NCBI GenBank assembly: GCA_015665415.1
Contig: JADFAE010000033.1
Coordinates: forward strand, 1-49,732
Direction of reading: 5' to 3'
Source of the DNA: Roseobacter sp.
Lineage (GTDB): Bacteria > Pseudomonadota > Alphaproteobacteria > Rhodobacterales > Rhodobacteraceae
Length of the DNA: 49,732 bases
A program made the translations under genes and the position numbers. Below, in pieces: positions 34,089-43,703 of this stretch. The notes under the pieces are model-generated. The model was not told where the DNA came from. It made no database searches and was given only the letters and a program-made list of their open reading frames with translations. The first letter of the stretch is position 1, and each line of letters begins with the position of its first letter.

Positions 34089-34658
34089 TTACGCTTCAGC
34101 AGCTTCAGCAGCTGGTGCTTCGTCCCGCTTGGACAGGATGTCAGCAACCTTTTTGCCACGACGCTGGGCAACCGAACGGGGGCTCTGCTCTTTGGTCAGA
34201 CCGTTCAGGGTTGCGCGGATCATGTTGTAGGGGTTCTGCGAGCCGATCGACTTGGACACAACGTCTTTGACGCCGAGCATTTCGAAGACTGCACGCATAG
34301 GACCACCAGCGATGATACCGGTACCTTCAGGCGCGGTCCGCATCACAACTTTGCCGGCGCCGTGGCGGCCGTCGATGTCGTGGTGCAGGGTGCGACCCTC
34401 TTTCAGAGGCACGCGAACCATCTGGCGCTTGGCTTGTTCAGTTGCCTTGCGGATGGCCTCAGGTACTTCTTTGGCTTTACCTTTACCAAAGCCAACACGG
34501 CCTTTCTGGTCACCAACAACAACCAGGGCTGCAAAACCAAAGCGCTTACCGCCTTTTACAGTTTTGGAGACGCGGTTGATCGCAACCAGGCGATCTGCGA
34601 ATTCCGGTGTTTCATCGCGGTCGCGACGGTTACCCCGGCGGTTATCACGTTCTGCCAT
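34089..34658 (-). CDS. rpsE: Ribosomal protein S5
   Basis: 189 residues. A double-stranded-RNA-binding-like N-terminal domain with [20 protein letters not shown] is followed by the C-terminal fold with [23 protein letters not shown]. It has an Ala/Glu tail typical of the group. S5 lies at the mRNA entry and affects decoding fidelity. Confidence 0.97.
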   Translation of the reverse strand: MAERDNRRGNRRDRDETPEFADRLVAINRVSKTVKGGKRFGFAALVVVGDQKGRVGFGKGKAKEVPEAIRKATEQAKRQMVRVPLKEGRTLHHDIDGRHGAGKVVMRTAPEGTGIIAGGPMRAVFEMLGVKDVVSKSIGSQNPYNMIRATLNGLTKEQSPRSVAQRRGKKVADILSKRDEAPAAEAAEA

Positions 34659-34743
34659 AAGGCATTCCTTTCATGATGGCGCTTGGCGCCTTTTGTTCCA
34701 ATCCTGGTGGGACACCCTGCAAAGAGTATCCCCCGGATCATCG

Positions 34744-34763
34744 GGGCGGCGTTGCCGCCGCCC
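34744..34763 (-). other. GCAA-capped hairpin between rplR and rpsE
   Basis: RNA strand GGGCGGCG-GCAA-CGCCGCCC, a perfect 8-bp stem with a GNRA loop, 7 nt after the rplR stop. No U-tract. Same design as the hairpin after rpoA. Confidence 0.55.
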
Positions 34764-34770
34764 GCAATAT

Positions 34771-35130
34771 TTAGATCTTCAGGCCGCCTTCGCGCGCTGC
34801 GTCGGCCAGAGCCTTCACCTTGCCGTGGAACAGGAAGCCGCCACGATCAAAGTATGCCTCGGTGACACCGGCCGCCTTGGCGCGCTCGGCGATAACCGAA
34901 CCCACTTTGGTGGCGGCTTCGATGTTGTTCTTGCCAACAAAGCCGAGATCTTTTTCCAGGGTCGAAGCCGCTGCCAGAGTCTTGCCTGCGCGATCGTCGA
35001 TCAGCTGAACCGAGAGGTTCTTGTTCGAGCGGTGCACGGAAAGACGCAGACGACCTGCGTTGACCTTGCGAAGTTTGTTCCGGACGCGCAGGCGACGCTT
35101 CAGAAACAGGGTACGTTTGCTGTTTGCCAT
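34771..35130 (-). CDS. rplR: Ribosomal protein L18
   Basis: 119 residues; [37 protein letters not shown] and the C-terminal [20 protein letters not shown] are the L18 hallmarks; it binds 5S rRNA. I chose the ATG at 35130 since the frame upstream (from 35226) only overlaps rplF in another reading. Confidence 0.96.
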   Translation of the reverse strand: MANSKRTLFLKRRLRVRNKLRKVNAGRLRLSVHRSNKNLSVQLIDDRAGKTLAAASTLEKDLGFVGKNNIEAATKVGSVIAERAKAAGVTEAYFDRGGFLFHGKVKALADAAREGGLKI

Positions 35131-35141
35131 TGTGCTGGTCC

Positions 35142-35675
35142 TTACTTCTTCTTGCCTTCCTTGCGGAAGATGAATTCGCCCTTGTAGCGGATGCCTTTGC
35201 CTTTGTAGGGCTCGGGACGGCGCCATTCACGGATCTTTGCCGCGACTTCGCCTACCTGCTGCTGGTCGATACCTTCCACAACGATTTCGGTCTGCTTCGG
35301 AGCGGTAATGGTGATACCTTCCGGAGCTTCGAATTCGACATCATGGCTGTAACCCAGGTTCAGCTTCAGGGTGTTGCCCTGCATCTGAGCCCGGTAACCC
35401 ACACCCTGGATCTCCAGCTCTTTCTTAAAGCCGGTGGTCACGCCGGTTACCAGATTGGCAACCATGGTGCGGGACATGCCCCACTGCTGACGCGCGCGCT
35501 TGGACATGCCGCGAGGAGCGACAGATACAGCGTTGTCTTCAACAGTCAGAGTGACGTCGTCGGTAGCGGTGAAGCTGCGGGTCCCTTTGGGACCTTTGAC
35601 TTCGATGCTCTGGCCGGACACGGCAGCGGATACACCGCTGGGCAGTTCGACTGATTTTTTACCAATACGGGACAT
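35142..35675 (-). CDS. rplF: Ribosomal protein L6
   Basis: 177 residues; [14 protein letters not shown] at the start and [24 protein letters not shown] minus its last residues at the end identify L6, near the factor-binding site of the 50S. 11 bp before rplR. Confidence 0.97.
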   Translation of the reverse strand: MSRIGKKSVELPSGVSAAVSGQSIEVKGPKGTRSFTATDDVTLTVEDNAVSVAPRGMSKRARQQWGMSRTMVANLVTGVTTGFKKELEIQGVGYRAQMQGNTLKLNLGYSHDVEFEAPEGITITAPKQTEIVVEGIDQQQVGEVAAKIREWRRPEPYKGKGIRYKGEFIFRKEGKKK

Positions 35676-35687
35676 CGATAGACCTCC

Positions 35688-36080
35688 TTAGAAGACGGTG
35701 CAAAGCACTTCGCCGCCAACATTGGCCGCGCGTGCGTTTGCATCCGACATCACACCCTTGGGGGTGGAGACAATCGACACACCCAAGCCCTGACGGACCG
35801 ACGGGATGTCATTGACGCCCATGTAGACGCGACGGCCAGGTTTGGAAACCCGCTTCACTTCGCGAATGACAGGATCGCCATCATAGTATTTGAGGCTGAT
35901 TTCCAGGGCCGGATGGCCGCGTTCATCAGTGGATTTCTCATAGCCGCGGATGTAACCCTCGTCTGCAAGCACATCCAACACCCAAGCGCGCAGTTTCGAC
36001 GCAGGGGATGATACGGTGGATTTGCCGCGCATCTGTGAGTTACGGATACGGGTGAGCATATCGCCGATAGGATCGTTCAT
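35688..36080 (-). CDS. rpsH: Ribosomal protein S8
   Basis: 130 residues; [31 protein letters not shown] and [20 protein letters not shown] are typical. In E. coli S8 represses the spc operon by binding mRNA at rplE; whether this occurs here cannot be told. Confidence 0.97.
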   Translation of the reverse strand: MNDPIGDMLTRIRNSQMRGKSTVSSPASKLRAWVLDVLADEGYIRGYEKSTDERGHPALEISLKYYDGDPVIREVKRVSKPGRRVYMGVNDIPSVRQGLGVSIVSTPKGVMSDANARAANVGGEVLCTVF

Positions 36081-36093
36081 ATCTGTCTCTCCC

Positions 36094-36399
36094 TTACCAG
36101 CTCGATTTCACCATACCGGGGATCTGGCCATTCGAGCCCAGTTCCCGCAGCGCGATCCGGCTTACCTTCAGCTTACGATAGTAAGCGTGAGGACGGCCGG
36201 TCAGCTGGCAACGATTGTGAAGACGAGTTGCCGAAGAATTCCGCGGCAGTTTTGCCAGTGTCAGACGCGCTTTGAAACGCTCTTCCATCGACTTGGATTC
36301 GTCATTCGCGATTTCTTTAAGCTCGGCGCGTTTTGCGGCATATTTTGCCACCAGACGCTCGCGCTTTTTCTCGCGTTCGATCATGCTTTTCTTAGCCAT
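36094..36399 (-). CDS. rpsN: Ribosomal protein S14 (zinc-independent type)
   Basis: 101 residues of the long, cysteine-poor C-minus type: no CxxC pairs, with [20 protein letters not shown] in the C-terminal half. Starts 20 bp after rplE. Confidence 0.97.
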   Translation of the reverse strand: MAKKSMIEREKKRERLVAKYAAKRAELKEIANDESKSMEERFKARLTLAKLPRNSSATRLHNRCQLTGRPHAYYRKLKVSRIALRELGSNGQIPGMVKSSW

Positions 36400-36419
36400 G
36401 TCTCTAGTCCTTCCCGCGC

Positions 36420-36983
36420 TCAGCTATTGAAGGGCATGTTGAAAGCTTTCAACAGCGCCTTTGCTTCCGCGTCGGTACCCGCGGTGGTGGCAATCACGAT
36501 ATCCATGCCCCAGTTTTCGTCGATTTTATCAAAATCGATTTCTGGGAACACGAGGTGCTCTTTCAAGCCCATGGCATAGTTGCCACGGCCGTCAAAAGAG
36601 GTGCCCGAAACGCCGCGGAAGTCGCGGATACGGGGCATCGCGATGGTGATCAGACGGTCGAGGAATTCGAACATCCGGTCGCCGCGCAGTGTCACCTTTG
36701 CGCCCATTGGCATGCCTTCGCGAACGCGGAAGCCAGCAATGGAGTTCTTTGCAATGGTGGTCAGAGCTTTCTGGCCAGCGATTGTGGTCAGGTCAGCCTG
36801 AGCCGACTTGGCTTTTTTGCTGTCTTTGACAGCAGCGCGGCCACAACCGATGTTCAGAACGATTTTTTCCAGCTTTGGCAGCTGCATGTCGTTCTTATAG
36901 CCGAACTCTTCTTTCAGGGCGCCACGGATGGTGTCCTTGTAAAGAGTCTTCAGACGCGGGGTGTAGGTTGCGTTATCAAGCAT
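36420..36983 (-). CDS. rplE: Ribosomal protein L5
   Basis: 187 residues; [38 protein letters not shown] and the [19 protein letters not shown] region identify L5, a 5S rRNA binder. It shares one base with the rplX stop. Confidence 0.97.
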   Translation of the reverse strand: MLDNATYTPRLKTLYKDTIRGALKEEFGYKNDMQLPKLEKIVLNIGCGRAAVKDSKKAKSAQADLTTIAGQKALTTIAKNSIAGFRVREGMPMGAKVTLRGDRMFEFLDRLITIAMPRIRDFRGVSGTSFDGRGNYAMGLKEHLVFPEIDFDKIDENWGMDIVIATTAGTDAEAKALLKAFNMPFNS

Positions 36984-37288
36984 CAGACAGTCTCCCCAGT
37001 CGTTTTGGCGAAGCGGACCTTTTTGTCGTCTTCCATGCGGAAGCCAACGCGGGTTGCTTTACCATTGGAGTCCAGCAGCGCCAGGTTCGACAGATCGATT
37101 GGCAGTGCTTTGGGCAGACGGCCGCCCTGTTCGTTCTGCGACTGACGGGTGTGGCGGATCGCCATGTTCACGCCATCAACAACAGCTTTGCCGGCTTTGG
37201 GGTCAACGGAGGCGATGGTGCCTTCTTTGCCCTTGTCCTTACCGGCCAGTACGACAACCTTGTCGCCTTTGCGGAGTTTAGCAGCCAT
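36983..37288 (-). CDS. rplX: Ribosomal protein L24
   Basis: 101 residues; [20 protein letters not shown] is the KOW motif. L24 starts 50S assembly. It follows rplN by 2 bp and overlaps rplE by 1 bp. Confidence 0.97.
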   Translation of the reverse strand: MAAKLRKGDKVVVLAGKDKGKEGTIASVDPKAGKAVVDGVNMAIRHTRQSQNEQGGRLPKALPIDLSNLALLDSNGKATRVGFRMEDDKKVRFAKTTGETV

Positions 37289-37290
37289 GG

Positions 37291-37659
37291 TTACAGCACC
37301 TCCGGAGCAAGCGAGATGATTTTCATGAAGTTCTTGGCGCGCAGCTCGCGAACAACTGGGCCAAAGATACGTGTACCTACGGGCTCATTGTTGTTGTTGA
37401 GGATGACGGCGGCGTTGCGATCAAAGCGGATCGCGGTACCATCGGCACGACGGACTTCTTTGGCGGTGCGAACGACGACGGCCTTACGGACATCACCTTT
37501 CTTAACGCGACCGCGGGGGATGGCTTCCTTAACCGAGACAACAATGATGTCGCCTACGGATGCGTATTTACGCTTGGAACCACCCAGAACCTTGATGCAC
37601 TGAACTCGGCGAGCGCCGGAGTTGTCAGCAACATCCAGGTTTGTTTGCATCTGGATCAT
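37291..37659 (-). CDS. rplN: Ribosomal protein L14
   Basis: 122 residues; [20 protein letters not shown] and [18 protein letters not shown] are standard L14 segments. Separated from rpsQ by 97 bp, longer than other gaps in this run. Confidence 0.97.
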   Translation of the reverse strand: MIQMQTNLDVADNSGARRVQCIKVLGGSKRKYASVGDIIVVSVKEAIPRGRVKKGDVRKAVVVRTAKEVRRADGTAIRFDRNAAVILNNNNEPVGTRIFGPVVRELRAKNFMKIISLAPEVL

Positions 37660-37756
37660 GTGGTTTCTCCCGACCTATGGGGCAGCGATGCGTGCTGTTG
37701 TCCCCCAGGGTTTCGACAAACTGGTCAGTCTGCCGCTTATGGGACCTTACGGTCGA

Positions 37757-37987
37757 TTAAGCGGTGACAACTTCCCAGCGTTTCGTTTTCGATTTCGGCG
37801 CGCATTCGATGATGCGGACTTGATCGCCGACCTTGAAAGCGTTCTGTTCATCGTGCGCCCGATATTTCTTGGACTTACGAATGGTCTTTTTCAGAACAGG
37901 GTGCGTGAAGCGGCGTTCAACCGAAACTGTTACGGTCTGGGCGTTGGCGTCGCTGGTCACGGTGCCTGTGAGAATACGTTTGGGCAT
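37757..37987 (-). CDS. rpsQ: Ribosomal protein S17
   Basis: 76 residues; [19 protein letters not shown] and [19 protein letters not shown] are typical of S17, a 16S rRNA 5'-domain binder. 12 bp after rpmC. Confidence 0.97.
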   Translation of the reverse strand: MPKRILTGTVTSDANAQTVTVSVERRFTHPVLKKTIRKSKKYRAHDEQNAFKVGDQVRIIECAPKSKTKRWEVVTA

Positions 37988-37999
37988 CTGTCAGGCTCC

Positions 38000-38203
38000 T
38001 TATTCTGCAGCTGCGGCTGCAGCTTTTTCGTTCAGGATGGTTTTCACGCGGGCAGCATTGCGGCGTGCCGCTTTGATGCCTGCAGTGTTTTCCAGCTGAC
38101 CGGTAGCTTGTTGAAAACGGAGATTGAAGCTCTCTTTTTTCATGTTCGCAAGCACATCGCGGAGTTCATCCACGGTCTTGTCACGCAGATCATTGGCGTT
38201 CAT
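38000..38203 (-). CDS. rpmC: Ribosomal protein L29
   Basis: 67 residues; [20 protein letters not shown] and [19 protein letters not shown] are standard. Usually directly follows rplP; here four foreign genes and a terminator come between, and rpmC has its own candidate promoter and a 150-nt leader. Confidence 0.96.
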   Translation of the reverse strand: MNANDLRDKTVDELRDVLANMKKESFNLRFQQATGQLENTAGIKAARRNAARVKTILNEKAAAAAAE

Positions 38204-38349
38204 CGCCTTTGTTCCTTGTCCAAAGCACCAGAAGGCCCCGTGAGGGTCACCTTTTTCCCTGGTGGGTTATGTAAAACCCGCACTCGAAGAAGTGCAGAAA
38301 AGAATCACAGGGGCCAAATCCAAGACGAATTTAGCCCAAGCGATGTGCT

Positions 38350-38378
38350 CCTATAGGGGAGATGCAGGTTGGGGGCAA
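38350..38378 (-). promoter_or_regulatory. Candidate promoter for the rpmC-rpmD unit
   Basis: Minus strand TTGCCC (38378-38373), 17-bp spacer, TATAGG (38355-38350). It lies about 150 bp before rpmC. A GGGTT/AACCC stem lies in the leader. The upstream terminator-like sites make a promoter here necessary. Confidence 0.5.
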
Positions 38379-38427
38379 GGGAAAGGTTGGGCTGGTCCGG
38401 ATCCTACCCATAACACTCTGCTCCACC

Positions 38428-39519
38428 TCAGCCCGTATACAAAGTTTGAGCTGCCTGAACGATGGCATCCGTCGTGCGTTGCAGCAAGTTTTCATCCGTT
38501 ACCGCCGCGGGCAAATCGGCAGGGGTATGGAAATTTGGTGCCAGCCCCGCGATCGACAGCATCCGCAACCCTTTGGGAGCCCAGCAACTGGATTCCCCCG
38601 ACCAGGCTTCTGGGGCATGTACGGGATGCGGAAGCTCGCTCTTCAGTCCCAACGGGGAAAGGGCGCGATCCACCCCACCCCGCACTCGGGGTGGGGCCGA
38701 ACAATTCACATCAAAACTGGCGTCGAAGTTGGCGATACAGGAGCCGAGGTGCAAAACGGATGTGGCCGCCCCGCTGTAATCTTCCGCCAAAGCATAGCCG
38801 CCACGAAAGCCCAATTCGTGCCCACTGGCCAGCAACAGCTCGACATTGACATGCCGGGACAGATGCACAGCGCTGTGCAGCGCCACGGCCAGTCCTGCGC
38901 CGCGTTCTCCCGCACAATTGAACCAGCCTGAAACAGGCGTGGTCACAACCAAGGTCGGCGCCCCCTCTCGAACTGGAAAGCGCGCTACGATATTGGTGGC
39001 CCTTGCACTGCGAGTCTCCGCCGCAAATGATATCGACGCAGCTGCGGTGCGAAACTGTCGAAGACGCTGCGGAGAGGCCAGAAACACCGGCAACTTGCAC
39101 GCCGTCTCACGGCTGCGATTTATCGCGCAGACGCCGGCTTCAGTGGTGCCCGTTTGCAAAATCACACCATCATGACCCGCAGCCAACCCGGCCTCGACCA
39201 GGTGATCAATCTGCGCGAACAGCACAGGCTCGGCGGCGTGCCCATCGACCTCCGCGATCAGAGGATTGGTGACCGTGGTTTGGCCCTGAAATGAGAAAAA
39301 TAGCGGTACGACGTCCGCCACCTCAGCCGCAGGCTCCAGCTGCAAGTCATAGGGATAGTGAGGATAGTCGAAGGAGGGCATTGAAACGTCTGCCCCCTGC
39401 CCTCTTAGCAGCTCTGCCAGCCAGGCCTGCGTCTGTACATCGCTGAGTGTTCCTGTGCGGTGAAAACCGAACTGGGAATAGCGGTAGACCAGCTCAAACA
39501 GGGGGTCCAAGTCCGTCAT
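38428..39519 (-). CDS. M28-like aminopeptidase-type protein
   Basis: 363 residues resembling M28 zinc peptidases with an inserted PA-like region (about 85-150). Metal-site candidates are GHELG (233-237, where M28 has a glutamate pair) and NFHTPAD (329-335, the conserved last histidine). The first ligand region, normally HxD, reads TPVSGWFNCAGERGAG and lacks its histidine. Catalysis is thus doubtful or altered. No signal peptide. First-in-line neighbour of rpmC, in the block inserted between rplP and rpmC; a conserved ERGAGLAVALH stretch supports the family call. Confidence 0.75.
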   Translation of the reverse strand: MTDLDPLFELVYRYSQFGFHRTGTLSDVQTQAWLAELLRGQGADVSMPSFDYPHYPYDLQLEPAAEVADVVPLFFSFQGQTTVTNPLIAEVDGHAAEPVLFAQIDHLVEAGLAAGHDGVILQTGTTEAGVCAINRSRETACKLPVFLASPQRLRQFRTAAASISFAAETRSARATNIVARFPVREGAPTLVVTTPVSGWFNCAGERGAGLAVALHSAVHLSRHVNVELLLASGHELGFRGGYALAEDYSGAATSVLHLGSCIANFDASFDVNCSAPPRVRGGVDRALSPLGLKSELPHPVHAPEAWSGESSCWAPKGLRMLSIAGLAPNFHTPADLPAAVTDENLLQRTTDAIVQAAQTLYTG

Positions 39520-39603
39520 GCAATACCTTCTTTAGCTTTCCCGAAAGGGGGGCAATTCCCGTTTCCACCCGCAACATTTAGTTCCGGACAAAAGGCCCGC
39601 GCA

Positions 39604-39636
39604 GTGCCTGACGCTGCGAGGGTCAGGCGCTGCCCT
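39604..39636. repeat. REP-like palindrome
   Basis: GCCTGAC (39606-39612) and GTCAGGC (39622-39628) form a stem. GGTCAGGCGCTGCCCT at 39621-39636 matches GGTCAGGCGCCGCCCT at 45998-46013 in 15 of 16 positions. Confidence 0.55.
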
Positions 39637-39677
39637 AGTGTTGTGCATCTGGCCTTGGGCTACGCCCGTTCGCAAGC

Positions 39678-39700
39678 GAAACGCTCCCCCAGAGCGTTTC
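39678..39700 (-). terminator. Terminator-like hairpin after the 2OG oxygenase gene
   Basis: GAAACGCTC (39678-39686) and GAGCGTTTC (39692-39700) form a perfect 9-bp stem, 12 bp past the stop. The U-tract is only three bases. Confidence 0.55.
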
Positions 39701-39712
39701 CGAGAAGCTTGC

Positions 39713-40333
39713 TCACTCCCAGCGATAATTGAAGCTGACTGAGATCCGCTCATCTTCGGCCATGTTCATCGGCACCTCATGGCGCAGCCAGCTCTCCCAC
39801 AGCAGCACATCGCCCACATCAGGTTTCATGTAGATAAAGGGCTTCAGCTCGCGCCGGGCCTCTTTGCTGCGCACAGGCGCCGCCATCATCATGGCAGAGC
39901 GTGGATCTTCCAGTTTCAGCGCGCTAGTGCCCTCGGGCATCGACACATAGGTGGTGCCGGAAATCACCGAGTGCGGGTGAATATGCGAGGCATGCATGCC
40001 GCCTTCGGGCAGGATATTAATCCAAAGATCCTCCAGCACCAGCTTGCGGCCATCGAGATCAAACTCCAGATCCTTGGCGAAATTGGCGACGTGTTCATCC
40101 AGCGACTTCACCAGATCGGCAAAGACCGGAAAGCGCCAGGGCAAATCCGTCAGGGAGGCATAGGAGGTATAACCGGGATAGCCGTTCTCCTCGCACCACT
40201 CCTGTCCGGCCTCGTCATCTTCGGCGATGACAATGCAAGAGGTTTCCATTTCCTGCGCATCAATGGCCGGTCCGAACTCGGACAGGGCAGCGCGGTACAA
40301 GCGGGTCACAAAGAGGGATTCGATCTGGGCCAT
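39713..40333 (-). CDS. Putative 2OG-Fe(II) oxygenase (TIGR02466 type)
   Basis: 206 residues matching small proteins of the TIGR02466 kind, predicted 2-oxoglutarate/iron oxygenases. Candidate iron ligands lie in GGMHASHIHPHSVISGTTYV (H117-H121) and LRHEVPMN (His185), with Arg196 in ERISVSFNY for 2-oxoglutarate. The segment SALKLEDPR lies between. Substrate unknown. Divergent from the DM13 gene across 292 bp. Part of the block between rplP and rpmC. Confidence 0.8.
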   Translation of the reverse strand: MAQIESLFVTRLYRAALSEFGPAIDAQEMETSCIVIAEDDEAGQEWCEENGYPGYTSYASLTDLPWRFPVFADLVKSLDEHVANFAKDLEFDLDGRKLVLEDLWINILPEGGMHASHIHPHSVISGTTYVSMPEGTSALKLEDPRSAMMMAAPVRSKEARRELKPFIYMKPDVGDVLLWESWLRHEVPMNMAEDERISVSFNYRWE

Positions 40334-40625
40334 ACCGCCCTAGTAACGCAGTGCTGCCGCAGAACCAATCCGGCATTCCCAACGAAGCGGACCTTTAAGC
40401 TATATCTCCCTAGGCTGGCATCAAGATGGCAAAAGGCAGCCCAATGAAGCAGCCACCGCTCAGCCAGGCCGGCGATGACGCCCCCCCCATTAACGCGACT
40501 CCTTTGGGGAATAGGAGGTTTGGCCCCGGTCTGATCGGTGGACGTCTCTGACGGCTTTGCAAACCAGGCTTTCTTCCATCGCCGCGCATCCATAGGGTGG
40601 TCCCCAAACAGAAGAGGACAAACAG
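40334..40625. other. Divergent gap between 2OG oxygenase and DM13 genes
   Basis: Should hold both promoters, but no clear pair was found. A 35-codon ORF (40444-40551, plus) has AAAGG upstream and no recognisable product. CTCC/GGAG near 40499-40517 is a weak stem. Confidence 0.4.
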
Positions 40626-41096
40626 ATGCGGTGGATCTTGCGTTTGGTGACACATGGGACTGCGCTGGCCCTTGGGGTGGCACTTGGCATCTATCTGTTG
40701 CCGATCCTGACGGAACCGGAGGGCCCCGATCCACTTCGCCTGACACAAGCTGCGGCACAAGCCCGCTACAGCAGTGACTTCAGCCGTGACCTTGCAGGCA
40801 GCGATTTCCTGCATTGGGGCGAGGGCAGCATCAGCCTGTCGCCTACTCAGATCACCCATATCGGCGCTCTGGCACCCGGGCCGGATTACCGTCTCTACCT
40901 GACCCCAGAACTTGTCACCACCGAGGCTGAATTTCTGGCGATCAAATCGCAATCAGCCCAGGTCGGCGAGGTCAAGATGTTCAGCGGCTTCATCCTGGAC
41001 GTCCCGCCAGAGATCAACATCGAGGACTACACCTCTGTGGTGATCTGGTGCGAGGCCTTTGGAAAATTCATCACCGCCGCCCAGTATCGAGCGTGA
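40626..41096 (+). CDS. DM13 domain protein
   Basis: 156 residues. An N-terminal hydrophobic segment (LVTHGTALALGVALGIYLLP) exports or anchors it. The rest is a DM13 domain: GSISLSPTQITHIGALAPGPDYRLYL, the central FSGFILDVPPEINIEDY and the hallmark VVIWCEAFGKFI with its single conserved cysteine (about 142). DM13 is thought to be a redox or extracytoplasmic electron-transfer domain. GAGGAC precedes the ATG. Convergent with the DUF922 gene, 12 bp apart. Confidence 0.85.
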   Translation: MRWILRLVTHGTALALGVALGIYLLPILTEPEGPDPLRLTQAAAQARYSSDFSRDLAGSDFLHWGEGSISLSPTQITHIGALAPGPDYRLYLTPELVTTEAEFLAIKSQSAQVGEVKMFSGFILDVPPEINIEDYTSVVIWCEAFGKFITAAQYRA

Positions 41097-41108
41097 TCCA
41101 AAAGCACC

Positions 41109-41717
41109 CTAACCAATGTCCGTATTCAGTGCGGCCCCGTGTTTGGCCCCGTGCTTGGTGGTTTTGTCGAACTTCTTTGAAGCCTCTGTGATGCGTTTGG
41201 AGATCTTCTTGCCACTGTAATCCGCAAGATAGAGTTTGATGAAATCGGCCTTGCCCGCTTCAAAGGACTTCTTTTCATCCTTGGCGACCCCAAAGCCCTC
41301 GAGTTTCAGGATCTCCTCGCCCATCTCTTTGGCCACCTTTTCGGTGACGTCGATATGCTCGCGCTCATGGCTGTCCAGCTTTTTGACAAAGCGATCCCAT
41401 TCCTTTTTGGCGGGTTTTGACAACGCATGTTTGCCGAGCTTGGGCATCTTGATCGACGTGACGATCTTCATGGAGATGTTCTTGGCCCCGACATAGGTCT
41501 CCATGGTGCCATCCTCCAGACAGCTGCCACCGCGTATTTCAGGATCCCATTTATCCGCCACCTCAATCGTGGTTTCGGTCAGCGCGGCGACCTTCTTGTT
41601 GTCATTGGGGTCTTTGGGGCCCTTCTTTTGAATATAGGCCCAGATGTCTTTTAGCGAATTGCCAGTCACGGCATAGGTCGTGATCTTGGGTTTGGCGACG
41701 GTAATCTTGTTACCCAT
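41109..41717 (-). CDS. DUF922-like protein with HExxH motif
   Basis: 202 residues. N-terminal ITTYAVTGNSLKDIWAYIQKKGP and the central SHEREHIDV (HExxH, 117-121) match DUF922, a predicted zinc protease family. Unlike most members, it has no signal peptide. It is rich in Lys. The C-terminus (KHGAKHGAALNTDIG) looks flexible. AGGAGG precedes the ATG at good distance. Lies directly after the rplP terminator in the inserted block. Protease activity is inferred from the motif only. Confidence 0.75.
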   Translation of the reverse strand: MGNKITVAKPKITTYAVTGNSLKDIWAYIQKKGPKDPNDNKKVAALTETTIEVADKWDPEIRGGSCLEDGTMETYVGAKNISMKIVTSIKMPKLGKHALSKPAKKEWDRFVKKLDSHEREHIDVTEKVAKEMGEEILKLEGFGVAKDEKKSFEAGKADFIKLYLADYSGKKISKRITEASKKFDKTTKHGAKHGAALNTDIG

Positions 41718-41843
41718 GGGAACCTCCTGTCACTCTTGAACATGTACACAAGGACCAGTGCAGCCGACCCAAAGCCGCTAAGCAAGGGTTTTATCGCCGC
41801 TCAGGGCTCAGTTTTGCGCGGCACAAACCCGAGGCAGACAGAC

Positions 41844-41877
41844 GAAAAAACCCCCGCTGATTGCTCAGCGGGGGTTT
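41844..41877 (-). terminator. Terminator after rplP
   Basis: Perfect 13-bp stem AAACCCCCGCTGA (minus strand, 41877-41865) and TCAGCGGGGGTTT (41860-41848), GCAA loop, followed by six T in all. It is 25 bp past the rplP stop and ends the rplB-rplP unit. Confidence 0.93.
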
Positions 41878-41902
41878 CAAAATGTTTCCGAGAATACCGG
41901 GA

Positions 41903-42316
41903 TTACCAGTCTTCGCGAACCACGACGCGGGTTTTCACCGGCAGTTTCATCGCGGCCAGGCGCAGGGCCTCGCGGGCGATGTCGTCGTTGACGCCGTCGA
42001 TTTCGAACATCACGCGGCCAGGTTTGACCTTGCATGCCCAATAATCCACGGAACCTTTACCCTTACCCATACGAACTTCGACGGGCTTGGAGGTCACTGG
42101 GGTATCTGGGAAGATACGGATCCAGACACGACCCTGACGTTTCATGTGACGGGTCATGGCACGACGGGCAGCTTCGATCTGACGCGCGGTGACGCGCTCA
42201 GGTGTGGTTGCCTTGAGGCCGTAGGTGCCAAAGTTCAGATCAGAGCCGCCTTTGGCTTCGCCCTTGATCCGACCTTTGTGCATCTTGCGGAATTTTGTAC
42301 GCTTTGGTTGAAGCAT
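41903..42316 (-). CDS. rplP: Ribosomal protein L16
   Basis: 137 residues; [20 protein letters not shown] at the start, and [20 protein letters not shown] and [20 protein letters not shown] inside, identify L16 at the tRNA A site. Last gene before a strong terminator. Confidence 0.97.
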   Translation of the reverse strand: MLQPKRTKFRKMHKGRIKGEAKGGSDLNFGTYGLKATTPERVTARQIEAARRAMTRHMKRQGRVWIRIFPDTPVTSKPVEVRMGKGKGSVDYWACKVKPGRVMFEIDGVNDDIAREALRLAAMKLPVKTRVVVREDW

Positions 42317-42327
42317 CTATTCTCTCC

Positions 42328-43038
42328 TTAGCGACGACCGCCACCAGCACCACGAGGTGCAGGGCCGTCCTGGAGTTCCTGTGCTTTACGGTCACGTGCC
42401 TGTGGATCGTGTTCCATGATCTCGCCTTTGAAGATCCAGGTTTTGATCCCGATGATACCGTAAGGTGTCATGGCTTCGTTGTGAGCGTAATCGATGTCGG
42501 CGCGCAGAGTGTGCAGAGGCACACGACCTTCGCGGTACCATTCGGTACGGGCGATTTCAGCACCACCCAGACGGCCAGCAACGTTCACCCGGATACCCAG
42601 GGCGCCCATGCGCATGGCAGACTGTACGGCACGCTTCATCGCGCGACGGAAGGATACACGACGTTCCAGCTGCTGAGCAATCGACTCACCAACCAGCTGC
42701 GCGTCCAGCTCGGGCTTGCGAACTTCAACGATGTTGAGGTGCAGTTCCGAATCTGTCATCGCAGCCAGCTTCTTGCGAAGCACTTCGATGTCAGCGCCTT
42801 TTTTACCGATGATCACACCAGGACGTGCAGTGTGGATGGTCACACGGCATTTCTTGTGTGGACGTTCGATGATCACGCGGGCAACGCCAGCCTGTTTGCA
42901 CTCGGTCTTGATGAACTCGCGCAGTTTCAGGTCTTCGAGCAGCAGATCACCAAAATCTTTGGTGTCGGCATACCAACGGCTGTCCCAGGTGCGGTTGATC
43001 TGCAGGCGCATGCCAACCGGATTGACTTTATGTCCCAT
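42328..43038 (-). CDS. rpsC: Ribosomal protein S3
   Basis: 236 residues; [19 protein letters not shown], the KH domain ([19 protein letters not shown]) and the C-terminal [20 protein letters not shown] are typical. It shares one base with rplV. Confidence 0.97.
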   Translation of the reverse strand: MGHKVNPVGMRLQINRTWDSRWYADTKDFGDLLLEDLKLREFIKTECKQAGVARVIIERPHKKCRVTIHTARPGVIIGKKGADIEVLRKKLAAMTDSELHLNIVEVRKPELDAQLVGESIAQQLERRVSFRRAMKRAVQSAMRMGALGIRVNVAGRLGGAEIARTEWYREGRVPLHTLRADIDYAHNEAMTPYGIIGIKTWIFKGEIMEHDPQARDRKAQELQDGPAPRGAGGGRR

Positions 43039-43418
43039 TAGGCTTGCTCCTCAACTTGACGCACCTTGATGGTGATCTCAGCGAACGGTTTCAAGATCTT
43101 GCCGAAACGACCACGCGCCCGAGGACGGCCACGCTTGAGGGTCATGTTCTTACCAACCCAGGCTTCGGCAACGATCAGCTCGTCGACGTCCAGGTTATGG
43201 TTGTTTTCAGCATTGGCGATTGCGGACTGAAGGCATTTCTTCACGTCCTGCGCCACGCGCTTGTTCGAGAAAGTCAGGTCGGTCAGAGCCTTGTCGACTT
43301 TCTTGCCGCGGATCATTTGCGCAACCAGGTTCAGCTTCTGCGGGGAGGTCCGGAGCATGCGCGTTTTCGCCATTGCTTCGTTGTCTGCCACGCGGCGGGG
43401 ATTTTGTACCTTACCCAT
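43038..43418 (-). CDS. rplV: Ribosomal protein L22
   Basis: 126 residues; [19 protein letters not shown] and [20 protein letters not shown] are standard; the tunnel loop [12 protein letters not shown] is intact. The family in Rhodobacteraceae starts [15 protein letters not shown] as here. Confidence 0.97.
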   Translation of the reverse strand: MGKVQNPRRVADNEAMAKTRMLRTSPQKLNLVAQMIRGKKVDKALTDLTFSNKRVAQDVKKCLQSAIANAENNHNLDVDELIVAEAWVGKNMTLKRGRPRARGRFGKILKPFAEITIKVRQVEEQA

Positions 43419-43421
43419 GAC

Positions 43422-43700
43422 TTACTTCCGCTTCGCTTTTTTGTCAGCGGCGTGACCATAATAGGTACGAGTTGGCGAATACTCACCAAACTTCTGACCG
43501 ATCATGTCTTCCGAGACGTTGACTGGGATGTGCTTGTGACCGTTGTACACACCAAATGTCAGACCCACGAACTGGGGCAGAATGGTGGAACGACGCGACC
43601 AAATTTTGATGACTTCATTGCGGCCGGATTCGCGCGCAGCTTCGGCTTTCTTAAGCACATAGCTGTCGACAAAAGGGCCTTTCCATACAGAGCGAGACAT
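43422..43700 (-). CDS. rpsS: Ribosomal protein S19
   Basis: 92 residues; [19 protein letters not shown] and [20 protein letters not shown] identify S19 of the 30S head. 3 bp both sides to rplB and rplV. Confidence 0.97.
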   Translation of the reverse strand: MSRSVWKGPFVDSYVLKKAEAARESGRNEVIKIWSRRSTILPQFVGLTFGVYNGHKHIPVNVSEDMIGQKFGEYSPTRTYYGHAADKKAKRK

Positions 43701-43703
43701 AAA

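Noticed and set aside
40444-40551. 35-codon plus-strand ORF with AAAGG upstream
   Set aside because: Too short and without any recognisable product to call a gene; recorded in the gap entry.
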